Assembly: GCA_032358165.1 (NCBI GenBank)
Contig: JAALGY010000061.1
Coordinates: 1,116,001-1,180,000 of the forward strand
Direction of reading: 5' to 3'
Source of the DNA: Diplosphaera chodatii
Taxonomy: Eukaryota > Chlorophyta > Trebouxiophyceae > Prasiolales > Stichococcaceae
Length of the DNA: 64,000 bases
The notes beneath the pieces were generated by a model that saw only the letters and a list, made by a program, of their open reading frames with translations, was not told where the DNA came from and did no database searches. The first letter of the stretch is position 1; each line of letters begins with the position of its first letter. Below are positions 1-11,432 of this stretch, piece by piece. The position numbers were made by a program, and so were the translations under genes.

Positions 1-130
1 GGAGGTCGCTGGGAGGGCGGCGGCTGCAGCGGCAGTGGCAGATGCAGCGCTGCGCTCGACAATGCCGGCAAGCGACTTTTCATCTGCGGCAGACAGCGGC
101 CCCGCCGCCGCCGGCACCACGAAGTGGTAG
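1..130 (-). CDS. possible exon running off the left edge
   Basis: On the minus strand an open reading frame runs from about 130 to the window edge. It contains the motif LSAADEKSLAGIVERS followed by an Ala-rich stretch. It is GC-rich like other exons here, and the lower-GC DNA upstream offers an AG acceptor near 165. Its position downstream of the SDR at 601-3421, and a loose likeness to the D-E-rich C-terminal exon of the other two SDRs, suggest it could be that gene's last exon. That SDR, however, has an in-frame stop before this point. It may instead belong to another gene whose body lies outside the window. Confidence 0.3.
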
Positions 131-600
131 CGCATGTTGCTCACCGGGTGGTGCTGCCACCCTGCGATTCAATTGCCTGATTGTCAGGTGACCACGCCTT
201 GCACAAATCAATCGACTTTGCCAACTTTGACTGATGCGCAAAGTGGCACTCTTGAGCCACGAGTGGGGTGGTGCCGGTACCGATGATGCGGCACTGATCG
301 CAGACGGCGGACTCAGCGTCGTTGCCGTGCATCTCCCGATACACATGCAGACGCATCCCGGCGCCGGCTCCCGCCAAGGGGACCACCCAAGCTGCTGTGT
401 GCGGCAGGCCGGGCGGCAAAACCACAGATGTGGCATGCTGTGCTAAGAATGTCTGGACATTCAAGCGGAAGACACAAATCTGGGTGGTGCAGTCTACCAA
501 TTCTGCTGCAGACAGCAATCGTGCAAGGGTGTCCAGCACGAAGTTGCTCAGCATGCAAGAACCATGCAACAAAGTGGGGCCTCAAAAGGCAAGGCATGCT

Positions 601-3421
601 CACCAGGTTGGTGGCAATAGCTGTACCGCTGGGCAGCAGCGCCCTGAGTGGGCCGCCACCGGTGTAGTATGGCCCCACAATGTGCTAGATGTCCCCGCCC
701 TTGCCTGATGCAACAACAGCAGAGCTGGTACGATGGACGATGAGGTTGAGGCGTAGTCGCAGCTTATACTTAGGCTCATCCGCTGATGCCCGTGAATAAT
801 GGCGCCGTGGTTGTCTCATTCACTCATCATCCGAAGTTGCATGTACCACCAGCGCAGACAGTTTGCCATCGGAGCTGCTGCGGCAGCGTGCACCTTCCAA
901 AGTAGGTGAAGTGGCAGCATGGACGATGGGGCGGGACCCGGCCTCAGGGCTCTGCCCAAAGGGCGCCAGCTTTTCCTGCAGTGACACACTTGACTTGGGC
1001 ATAGGACAGCGGCTGCAAAGAGTGACATGCAGCTGTGGGCGCCCCTATTCTGGCACCTCTGTCTGTGACTGCATGATGCAGTGCCCGTGATGACAACTGA
1101 TTGAGCAGGGACGACAGTGATAGCAAAGTTCATGCATTCTGCCCGACAAGGAGCAGGGCGCACCAGAGTCGTAGTCACAGGCCTCTCTGTACCTGCACAG
1201 GCAGCACCAACATGCAACTTTGTCATTCGGTAGCTTTGCAACACAGAGCAATACTGCGATTGGTCCTTTCATGCAGTCAGCAACGCTGTACCGCCAATGG
1301 ATCTCTCATAGAGGGACGAGGCGACAAAACCAGGCTGGCACGCCAGGAACTCGATGTCGTTCACGCCCCGGGCCTTTGCTCGTCTCTGAAACTTCTGCGG
1401 CAGACCACCAAGGCAGGTCAGGCATCTGCTCAATGTTGTCAGCAAGCTATCAACCAATGCAGGACTGCTGTTGCTGAAGTTCAATGCACTGCATGCCAGC
1501 ACAGTGGCTGCGTTAACTTCCGCATGCCTGCTGACTGTGCCCGAAACGTGCATTGTGAAACTTTGAGGAGGTCACCTTGACAGCAAGGATGACAAACAGC
1601 TTGGACTGTGAGTAGATTGTCACATCTGAATGCTTTTCCTTGCCCCTGCGCATGTTGATTGGGACCCTCGCATCTTGATGTTGCTCAACTGTCAGACCAA
1701 CAACGGTGTCACACACGCGATTGACTGTCAGTCCTTTGCCAAACACATTGCTGATGAGCATTGCTGGCATGCAGGCAGCCCGCACTCCAGGTCATTCCAG
1801 TCGATGTCAGGTGCGATTGTCTCTGTGGCGCTGGCAACCTGCAAACAGTCTGAATATGGGTGAACATCTGAAGGGATGCTTCAGGCACCCAAGATGCCTC
1901 CGCTTTTCAATCTGCGCGCCAACGTGCGTGCTGCGCATGCTGAACGGTACCCAGAATATGCCTGCCATTGCTCAGGTAGCAATGCGTCATGCTGCAGCAA
2001 TTATGGTGCGCCACCCCACCCAGACAACTCGCGATGGCCGATGCACTGCCTCGGCACCCTTGATGAGCTGGTCGATCATCAACTGCGTCAGATACCAGTG
2101 CCCTGCAAATCGCCACAGCGCGTCAGTAGGCTCTGCACGCTGGCCGCAGTCCTTGTGGACGTAACTCACACACTGAACACACTTGTGTGTACAGCAGAAT
2201 GGTGAGCATCTGCATTTTCACCGTAGTAGTTGATGACAAACTGTTCCTGCAGACACAGAAAGCGCAGCATGTGCGCAGTCATGAATATGTGTACTGCACC
2301 TCGTGCATAATGCAGATCAACATGGCCACTGTCTGGAGTTCATTGGGGCTTGTTGCCAGTGCTCACTCTGCACAAGCCTTGCTGAGATGGTACAAGTGTA
2401 TCGAGAAGCAAGCGTAAGGCTGACCTGGATGCCATCCTCTGACAGTTTGTCTTCCGGCGCAAACTTGCCAGCGTTGTTGATGAGCACGTTCAGGTGGCTG
2501 AAGCGCTGCTGAAAATCCGTGGCAAAGCTGTGCACTGACCTGCACAGCGCCAGTGGGAGTCCAGCATTGCAGCATGCCATAGTGTCTGTCACAACGGATC
2601 TGGCGTCAACTTGTTTGCGGACATAGGGCAGGGAGCATCACTTCAGGGACGCCAGGTCGATGTGCATGGGCAGTGCCCTGCCGCCCTGATCAGCAGCCTG
2701 CGCCTCCTCGTTGATCTTCTTTGCAGCCCTGGAGCGCGACAGATAGATGATCACCCGGCTGCACTCCAGTGCAGACTGCCACGTGACATTATCAGAACCA
2801 AGCACGCGGCCGCACACGCCCACACCAGAGGCCAACAGAAGCTGCACGCTGCGCTGCTGCACTGCGCTGCGGTTGACAAACTGTGATGCGTCTGGAGGGG
2901 TGGGGCGCCTCACTCTGCGCCGGCGTCGAGGTTGCGCACGGCCAGCACGACGGTGGCGCCGGCCCGGGCCAGCTTGCGGCTTGCCTCATAGCCAATGCCA
3001 GAGGTTCCCCCTGCATGTGCCAGAACTCGCCCGATTGTGAGCACTGATCTCAGCAAGGGTGTGGCGGCGCTGATGATGTGGCGGGCTGCAGCAGCTCGTG
3101 GCTTGCTTCGGTGTGGGAGCAGCTGCGCCAAGACATACATGCATTGCACCAAGTCCACCCAACAGCGCAAGATCGGCGTGAGGTGACCCCTCGCTGGCAG
3201 TGCTGCTGACGGGCCCATCCCTGATACTCCAGCTGCCTACAGTCTGCACTCTGCCACACAGAGACTGTGCAGCACACTGGCCGCGCTTCCTATGCAAGCC
3301 GCACCCGTGACAACCATTATCTTGCCCTGCTGTGGCGGTATGTCGCCATGGTATGATGCAGCGTAGTCTCTGACCCTGCCGGCTGCACGCTCCACAAGAT
3401 CTGCTGCAGTTTCCACAATCC
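601..3421 (-). CDS. short-chain dehydrogenase/reductase, tandem paralogue 1, with an in-frame TAG
   Basis: Classical-type SDR of the WWOX/retinol-dehydrogenase/TIC32-like group, predicted to be an NAD(P)-dependent oxidoreductase; the substrate is unknown. Read from the right, exons give MVVTG joined to GTSGIGYEAS (Rossmann glycine motif, junction near 3012), INEEAQAAD (about 2730), LINNAGKF (about 2490), a 25-bp mini-exon EQFVINYYG (about 2240), HWYLTQLMIDQ (about 2095), DIDWNDLE (about 1800), YSQSK (catalytic Tyr-Lys, about 1605), GVNDIEFLACQPGF (about 1350), HAATSPTLEG (about 920) and HIVGPYYTGG (about 675). Splice phases agree through the exons checked. The last recognised exon has TAG at 687-685 where the third paralogue has GAG (Glu), so translation would stop before the family's C-terminal region. 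The catalytic core is upstream of the stop and intact. No initiator ATG was found; the first exon seen starts near 3421 (GIVETAADLVERAAG). Either a truncated protein or a young pseudogene. Confidence 0.75.
685..687 (-). other. in-frame TAG codon in SDR paralogue 1
   Basis: The exon reads G-K-G-G-D-I-stop-H-I-V-G-P. The paralogue at 8036-10856 reads G-K-G-G-D-V-E-H-I-V-G-P, so a single GAG-to-TAG change explains it. An alternative acceptor ending at this TAG would leave the downstream sequence out of phase with the preceding exon. Confidence 0.75.
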
Positions 3422-4097
3422 CTGCTGCTGCCGCCTATGCACACTGAGCAAACCCTTTCATTTCTGATTTTGTAGGAGAGTGGCCGGCTCGCGACATGCT
3501 GCAGGCAGGAATGTTGTTCGTAACCTAGCTAGCTGGACCTTCTATCTGTTGACTGACTGACAGAGGCACATGCACGTAGCAAGTTGTGTGCTTTTTGGGT
3601 AACAATAATGTACCTTGATGCCTGCCATCGTGCCAGCTTGGCTTTGCTTGGCGGCCTTCACACACCTGCGTGCTTTATTTATGATATGGATGCTTCACGG
3701 CAGAAATGCAGAGAAGTGCGAGCGGTCATACGGTATATTGGATTATGCAGATGGGGCCAGACTGAGGTGCATCATGTCTACGATCTCCGATCCGCCAGAT
3801 TTCCCGTGTATTTGAATCGATACACAATCAAGCCGACACAATAGCAAGCAGCAGCCCTCGTGCAAACACTGCTAGCAAGATCTGATGCACACATATGCAT
3901 GCAGTTGTGCTCAACAGTCTGCTATGTTCTGCCGGCGTGTATGTTCAACTGCCACTCTGACGCCGGCAGCAGCGCTATTAAATGGCATTGTCAAAAAGCT
4001 TTGCTCAGCACATTTGCCACCAACGAAGAAGTGCCCCAGTGAGCCTGTGTTTACCTCTGATGGCTACTCATGTTGCCTGGTCACAATGCTGCACTGC
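3422..4097. other. intergenic: 5' side of SDR 1, 3' side of SDR 2
   Basis: AT-richer than the flanking exons and without a recognisable coding segment. It should hold the promoter and missing first exon of the leftmost SDR and the 3' UTR of the middle one. No clear TGTAA signal was found on the minus strand. Confidence 0.4.
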
Positions 4098-7000
4098 TCA
4101 CAGGAATTTGGTGTCCGGATCGAAGTCCTTCACCTGCAGGTGAAATGAGCAAGCCATGAGCGACAGCTGCTATAGCAAATATGCTATAAAAACTTGCAGC
4201 CAGATACAGTGAGCCCACCTTGTGGGTGAGGATGCGCTTCGTCTCGTCGTACAGCCGCACTCTGTTGTTCTCATCGAAGGCACGTGGGTTGCGTGCCGGC
4301 CTGTCCTCAGTGTTGCCCTGCAGATTGTGACGACAACCAAATGTAGAGATGTCTCAGCAGCATGACCAATGCATGTTGAATCAACATTGACACACTGCAT
4401 ATGGCCACCCACACATGGACATGACAGTCACAACAGCTTTTGTACAACAAACAAGCTGCCATGGTACGATCCCCTTGGCTGCCTCATACCAAACGGTCGG
4501 CAGCTTGCTCCTGCACTTTTAGACTCACCGTGTTGGTGATCAGGCCGCTGGTGCCGGCGGGCGAGACCTCCTTCAGCGGGCCATAGAAGGGACCCACAAC
4601 GTGGTCTGGGCTGCCGCCCTTGCCTGCAAAAGGACAAGGAGCTCCTGTACACGCGGCTCAGTTGCAAATGCACGTACAGAACAGCAGCATGTGGCAGTCG
4701 ATCAGCCTATTTCTTGTGCTGGCTGTAAATGCTCGTGGTTGTCACTGATACAGATCCATTTGCTGCGGGCTTTGTGTGGGGTGCAGAGGACCCTACCCTG
4801 CATATCAGGGGAGGTGGCTGCATGCACCAGTGCGCGAGACCCTGCCTCAGCTGACTGGCCCACGATAGGGCCCGCCAGTTTCTGCAGCAAAACAGCCACG
4901 AACAATATCACAAACATGTAACATGTTGCATATCCACATGCTACTCCGGATGAAGCATGTCATGCCCCATGAACCACAATCCCCACAGGAGAACAGCACC
5001 AGCAGCACACCAACCAGTGGCCGATCGCAGTCATGCATGCGCCCGGCTTTTGGTAGCCTGCACTCTGCACGCGGCCAGCGCATGCACGTGACCAGTGCAT
5101 GCAATGCCGCTGTGGGCTGCGCACCAGGATCGTCGACAGCGGCTTGCTCCAGTCCGCCTCCATGCGGCCGAAGATGCCGGTCTTGGCGATGCCCGGGTGC
5201 GCGGCGAAGAACTCCACGCCATTGACGCCCGCTGCCTGTGCCCGCTTCTGCATCTCCTGTGTTGGCAGTGGACCAGCACTGGTTGCTTTTGGTCGCTGCT
5301 CGTCCAGAGCAGCGCGCCGGACGGAAGCAGCAGCCGGCGCAACCACAGTAGTGGGAGGACCCAGACAGCGGGCTGGCAGTGCAAGCACATGCGCAGCTGC
5401 AGCATCAAAGCAAGGCGTCACTTCGTGGCGCACCTGCATGGCCAGGATGGCGTACAGCTTGGTGGCGCCGTACATCGCGACGGTGGACGACTTGCCGACG
5501 CCCCTGCAAACATCGAAGCAGGCTATGTGAGGCACATGAGGGTGGACCTCAACACGTGTGAGGGCACCGACACTGCTGGCACTGCACCACAGGGGTGGTA
5601 CAACAACATGCTCTGTGGGAACGGAAGCAATGCGCAATTTGTCTCTCCTGTGTTCACGAGGTCAAGCTCGTACAGAGTTGCCGAATGAGTCAAGCCAAAA
5701 CGCAGTGACAGGCAACAGCCAGCGGGCGAGCACTCACTCCAGGTTGTCCCAGTCGATGTCCTCGGTCTTGGACTCGGAGGGGCTGGTGGTGAAGACGACG
5801 CGCGCGTCGGGGGCCGCCGCCTTCAGGCTGTCCATCAGCAGCTGCGTCAGGTACCAGTGCGCCTGTGGGGCCCACGCACCAGAGTCAGCACCTGACACCG
5901 CCGTCAGTGTGGATAGGGCATGTGCTGGTGCTTGTGTCAAGGGCGTGAGTGCAAAGCACATCTGCATGCAATCAGAGCATGCTGCTGTCGATAACGCCTG
6001 TAAGCCCGAGACCATTGCCATGCTTGATAACCCACTCGGAATAACTCAGACCCTGAAGTTGCCAGCCAGCGCACCATGTAGTTCACGCCGGTGAGGTACT
6101 CAAAGCCATCCTCCGTCATGGCATCTGGCGGCGAGAAGTCGCCGCCGTTGTTCATTAGCACGTGCAGCGGCTGGTTGCGCTTCTTGAACTCATCGGCGAA
6201 GTTCTTGACAGACCTGCGGGGGCAGGCGTACAAGCAAATTGCTGAGTCTGCACAAATTGTGATGCTTCCCAAGAAAGCAACATTGCACTACCTGCCAAAC
6301 GACTTACAGGTGCCACGATGCTGCAGGTATTGAGGGGAGTGCCTTGATTTGGTCATAGGGTGCAATACGGGTTTCACAACAGGTGCTGACCTGAGCTTGT
6401 CCAGCTCGATGTGCATGAACTCGGCCTTGCCGCCCTCGCCAGCAGCGTCTGCCTCTTCCTGAATGCTGCGAGCCGCGCTGCAGTGGAGAAGGTACGCTCG
6501 TTGCCACCAGTGGGTGTGTCCAACAGCAGCACATTATCTGAGCAAGGGCTTGTGTGCACGCAGACAGAGATCACAAACAGCCCAGATCAGCTTGGCACAC
6601 TCACTCGTCGCCCTTGTCGTCACTGCGGACGGCCAGGATGACATGTCCGCCCGCCCGTGCGATCTTCAGGCCTGACTCGTACCCGATGCCCGAGTTGCCG
6701 CCTGTGGCCAACAGGCGGTTTCAGACGGGGGTAGCCCAGCAGCACAGGACCCCACGGTAGGTGGATCAGGGGCGTCGTTGCTATGCAGAGTGCAGGGTAG
6801 CGCCCTGGTCCAAGAGTTCGTCAGCTGCGCATGTTTGCGGCACATGTGCTTCAGGCAGGCGCGCACCGGTGATGATCGCCGTGCGGCCGTGCATGGGCGC
6901 CGAGTCACCCGCCTTGGCTGCCTTCTTCACGCTCTCCGCGGCGTTTTGGATGGTGTCGGATGACGTGTTCTGCTGCACGCGCTCAGCCGCGCCCTCCACC

Positions 7001-7534
7001 ACATCGGATGCCTTGGCCTGCGAGAGGGGCCGGGGGGACGCTGATCACACTATCCAGACCTCATGCATCTCCTATCTGTCATATATGTCACATTATTGAT
7101 GTTTCGGTGTCCATGGTCTTCATCAGGGATCCTGAGCAACGGATTGTCGGGCCACACCATCAGCAACACGGCTGTCAATCCCTTCTCAAGATGCTGAAAG
7201 GCTCTCGAGAAGGTGCCAAGCACTCCTTGACAGCGAGATATCTTGACGGCAATCACTCTCGACAATCCAATCGATGCATGAACCAGCACCGTGACACTTC
7301 CTGATGACATCGCTGATGTCGTCCGGGTCGGCTTGCTACACAAGCGCAGGCATCGTGCTGCAACAGCGAACATTGATTTCAACGCACAAGGCTCACCCTG
7401 ATCCCAGTCATCGTGCAAGGACAGAGTCTGCGGAATGCTGGCGTTCGCGACAGGTTTGCGAGGCTGCCACTTCTGCGGTGAACCTGCGGCAGTTGCTTGC
7501 TGAAGCACTGTGCGAGTCCGGTCGAGAGCTGCAT
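4098..7534 (-). CDS. short-chain dehydrogenase/reductase, tandem paralogue 2, probably chloroplast-targeted
   Basis: NAD(P)-dependent SDR of the WWOX/TIC32-like group; substrate not predictable. Exon 1 (7534-7397) encodes a 46-residue Ser/Arg-rich, acid-poor leader like a chloroplast transit peptide and joins in phase 0 to an exon starting AKASDVVEGAAERV (from about 7020). Further exons carry TAIITG plus NSGIGYESG (cofactor loop), EFMHIELDKLR, LMNNGGDFSPP, HWYLTQLLMDSLK, DIDWDNLE, YGATKLYAILAM (YxxxK), FFAAHPGIAKTGIFG, HAATSPDMQG, DHVVGPFYGPLKEV and RLYDETKRIL, ending with VKDFDPDTKFL and TGA at 4100-4098. There are about twelve exons. The NNAG motif of SDRs is NNGG here, a conservative change. 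The start was chosen because the paralogue at 8036-10856 has the same architecture, with a leader exon also ending in an M-[ST]-G-I motif. Confidence 0.85.
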
Positions 7535-8035
7535 GCTGATATATTGGAAGTTTGAATCAACGTTGCAATTGATATGCGGTGTCACCAACGTGTCGTATGC
7601 GCCTTGTGGGCTGCAGCCGGGCAGCTGCCGCCCGGGTGCGTGCGTGAGATGATCTTGGAGATCTGAAGATGACTTCAGGAGGAGATCGCGGGGTGCAGGC
7701 AGATGTGGCAGACTGCGGTGCCGGGTTAAGCGCGAGACACAACATGCAGAGTAGTGTGAAGTCGAAGGTCAGCTTCATACTGTGCGTGATGAGGGAACCA
7801 TGCATCGTGCGTGGACTTTTCAGTTTACAGGCGCCGCGCTCCATCAAGAATGCAGCATGCAGCAGGCGATGTCCTGCCCAAACATTGGTCTGATACAAAT
7901 ATACGGTTGTGCAATCGTTCAATGCGACAGACGAATGATGAGCGCAGATTATGAGCCCAAGCTGCCAAAAATGGTGATGCTAAAAGAATGCGCTGCCAAA
8001 GCCCAGCTTTAGATGATCCTCTCAGCAATAGCCGC
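7535..8035. other. intergenic between SDR 2 and SDR 3
   Basis: About 500 bp with no supported exon. Contains the likely 3' UTR of SDR 3, with TGTAA on the minus strand at 7829-7825, and the upstream region of SDR 2. Confidence 0.5.
7825..7829 (-). terminator. TGTAA poly(A) signal for SDR 3
   Basis: TTACA on the plus strand reads TGTAA on the minus strand, about 207 bp past the SDR 3 stop codon, within the usual distance for green-algal transcripts. Confidence 0.4.
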
Positions 8036-10856
8036 TCACGCCCACTGCCGCCCACTGTCGAACGCTGAGATCTTGGCGCTCAGGATGCGGCCCGTCTCAT
8101 CGTACAGCCGCTTCGCGACGTCGTCGTCGTATGCCCGTGGGTTCTGTGCGCCCTGCTCATCTGCGCACCAGTCCACGACAGTGCTTCAGCGCAGCGCATA
8201 TACTTGCCAGCACAGCGTCATCATCCCCTGTAGCTTGCTGCATACACCGAGCAAAGCCCAGCTGATTGATGCGCACTGGTGTTGCCGATGTTGCCGATGA
8301 GTGCGCCGCCGTAGGGCGAGCCGGGCGGGCCCTTCATGTACGCCGGGCCCACGATGTGCTCCACATCGCCGCCCTTGCCTGCAGCACGTCACCAGGTCGG
8401 GTCACCAGGCACGCTTGCACCTTGCTCGTTCATACAGCCTCAATGGACTGGCGCCAGCGGGTAGGCAGCCGAGCGTGGCAGCTTGGGCTTGGGCGTAGGT
8501 GTCGCACCCTCCATGTCGGGCGAGGTGGCTGCATAGATGAGGGCGCGCGCACCCTCCTCCTCTGACTGCCCGATCACCGGGCCCACGTTGGCCTGCGCCA
8601 CACGGTGACACAGTACTAGGCAGACGCTCAGCAGACTCTTCACGGCCTGACACCAACTCATGACGGCACCGTCCATCACAAAAACTGTCGCATGAGCGGC
8701 TGCACGGACACAGGAACCTAATCACCAGTCCTGTGCCGACGGGCTTCCCGGGCTGCTGGTCGATCTTCCCAAAGATCTCTGTCTTCGCGATGCCGGGCTG
8801 CGCTGCAAAGTTCTCGATGCCGCTGCCTGCCAGCCGGCGCTGGAACTCCTGCACAACATGCGACCAGGCATGTGAGTGTGGTTCGCATGTGTGTGTGGTA
8901 CGATGTACTGCATACAGGACATACAATGGCGCACCTTCATGCTGAGGATGTTGTACAGCTTGCTGAACCTGCACAGGAGCAACAGCCAGCATGGCTCACC
9001 TTGTCTCTGCACTGCACAGTATGTCAGGGCACTGCAGGCGTCAGCCTCGACTTGCATGTTGATGCGAGCCCACAGACTTCACGATGAAATGACATTTGCT
9101 CACCCGTACACTGTCAGGTCGGACTGCTTGCCCACGCCCTCCAGGTTGTCCCAATCGATGTCCGGCGTCTACGCAGCACATGCAACAGAGGCCTGGTCGC
9201 AGCATGTGTACGCTGTCATGTACATGGCCAGCACAAGTGCTCAGTGAGGCTGATCAGTTGCAAGTCTGCCTCATCAGCATGTGGTCCTGATGACATCGCT
9301 GATCACAGCATGTCGAATGGCGTACCGAGGACTCGGATGGCGAGGTGACCCACACCACGCGCGAGGGCGCGCCTGCCTTTAAGTTGTCCAGCAGCAGCTG
9401 CGTCAGGTAGTAGTGGCCTGCGGTGAACACCAACAAGAACACAGGTGGGAAGTGAGCAGCTGGCACCTGGCACAGGTGTCCACTGAGCTGACGGTATGCC
9501 CGAACCCAGCAAGCAGGTCGCTGCCCAGGCAGCGACTTCTGCGCGGTGCAGGGTTGCAGCAATGCCTCGCTTCCTTTGTGGTGTTGCAAAACAACCGTCA
9601 CTGCAAGATTGGGCACATTGGGACCACCCCACGCACCAAAGTGGTTGGTGCCGACGGTGATCTCAAAGCCATCCTCCGTCTCCTTGTCCTCTGGCACAAA
9701 CTCGCCGGCGTTGTTGACCAGGCAGTGCAGCGGCTGCTTCGAGTTTGCAAACTCCGTGGCAAACTTGTGGACCGACCTGCATGTTAGCAGAGGTCTCCTC
9801 ACACCAATGCTATGCCATGTGCCCACGCAACTGCCACATATGACCTCTGGAAAAGTTCGGCTGTCAGCCAGCAGTTATGCACCTTGTCACGCATGGGTTG
9901 CCTGGCGACGGTCAGCATTCAGGTACAGACAGGGCCTCACTTGAGCGAGGCCAGATCCAGGTGCTGCACCTCCACCTTGCCGCCGCCGTTCACAGCATCC
10001 ACCGCCTTCTTGATGCTCTCAGCCGCCCTGCTCATCCAGCATCTGACACACGTCAGAAAAAGCGCAAGCCCACACGCACCGTGCACACAGGGCCGATGCT
10101 GGCGGCTTCGTCATTACTATCATTTCAGATGCTGCCCAGATGAGAGTATTGAGAGCTCACTCCTCGCCCTTCTGTGGGTTGCGGACCGCCATCACCACAT
10201 GGCCGCCCGCCTTGGCGATCGCCAAACTGGTCTCGTAGCCGAGGCCGGCATTAGCACCTGCAGTAGGTCACATAAGTTTTCACAGTCGCATGGGAAATGC
10301 ATGGTACATTATATACATTTCTGAAGGTGCGCCACTGGCAATCATCAGACATGCAAGATGACGGGTCACGGCGGCATCCTGCACACACCTGTCACGATCG
10401 CGGTGCGCCCGTGCATGGGCGCTGCCTCTCCCTTGCGCGGGTCTACTGCTTTGGCTGCCCCTTTAACGGTGTCCGCCACCGCGTTGGCCGCCTTTGACGC
10501 CACATCTGCCATTGCAGTCTGTACAGGAGGGACATATCAGCATGTGAAGACCAGTCCGGATGTTGACGCATTGACTGCGCTCTGCCTCCTATTGAAGTAT
10601 TTCAGCAGTCATTGCGATGCCTGCCCAGTCGACGTGGCTCATGTGCAAGATCAGCTGCGCATGTGCATGCAGGAACAGACGGGGACCTCGACGGTGGCCT
10701 GCGCACCGCGATGCCGCTCATGTTGCGGTTGTGCACGCGATGGATCCGAGGGTGTGAGAGCGTTGCCGCAAGGTGATCGGCGCCGCTGCTCTGTGCGATT
10801 CTTGGAGCGACACGCCGGGAGCCGAGGCCCAATGACAGACGACCAACTGTTTGCAT
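8036..10856 (-). CDS. short-chain dehydrogenase/reductase, tandem paralogue 3, probably chloroplast-targeted
   Basis: The most complete of the three SDRs. Exon 1 (10856-10707, 50 codons) is an Arg/Ser/Ala-rich leader starting MQTVGRLSLGLGSRRVAPR, splicing in phase 0 to an exon from 10518 that contains MADVASKAANAVAD and TAIVTG. Following exons give ANAGLGYETS (cofactor loop), VEVQHLDLASLK, CLVNNAGEF, GTNHFG, HYYLTQLLLDNLK, DIDWDNLEGVGKQSD, VYG joined to FSKLYNILSMK (YGFSK catalytic motif across an intron), FAAQPGIAKTEIFG, YAATSPDMEG, EHIVGPAYM and RLYDETGRILSAKI, with TGA at 8038-8036. All key SDR motifs are intact. A short Pro/Lys-rich insert (TPTPKPKLP) follows the ATSPDMEG motif. A second in-frame ATG at 10512 would remove the leader. 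Same strand and order as the other two copies, so a tandem duplication array. Confidence 0.87.
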
Positions 10857-11432
10857 GGCTTTACGTTTGTAGTTGCGCTCAAAGATAAGTAGCCAGATCC
10901 AAAGGAAGGAGTGGTCCCTCCGGCGTGACGTTGCCGGCCGCTCGCTGGGTTTCCGACAACTTCAGATCGCCTTCGGGGTTCCCGTCGAGGGCGCTCTTCA
11001 CCCACCCTGAGACGCACAGAGCGGGGCCGTAGGCTGTGTTCCCCTTGGGCTAGGGCTTTGTCGGTGTACAGCGATAAGCCAGACCACGGTCAGGCAATTG
11101 CAGGCACCGCATCTCCTCGGCCCCTGTATCGACGCAGGGCTTCCGGGTGCTTCTTCAGCGCTCCGCCTCGTGCGCGTTGGCCGTCGCAGCAGGAAGTGCC
11201 TGCCGCTCCCAAAGATATTAGTGACGCAGCATCATTTGGACCACCCCTGATCCGCAGGCTCAGCACACGGTAGACGAGGGCAGAGTGCTGTGATACGTCG
11301 GTCTGTTTGTTGCTGCGGGAAGGCGCGTTGCCTTGCTGTGCAGTCGCCGGCCGCCCTGCAGAGTCTGTGCCTTTCAAGCGCACATTCGCCGTGGTCTCAG
11401 CGCCTGGGGCCGTGGACCCGGCGCCCTGGGCC
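10857..11432. promoter_or_regulatory. divergent promoter region, SDR 3 / bHLH 1
   Basis: Head-to-head interval of 576 bp between the SDR start (minus) and the first bHLH start (plus). An ATG at 11307 or nearby upstream codons could extend the bHLH reading frame in phase, so part of this may be 5' UTR or N-terminal coding sequence. No defined box was recognised. Confidence 0.45.
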
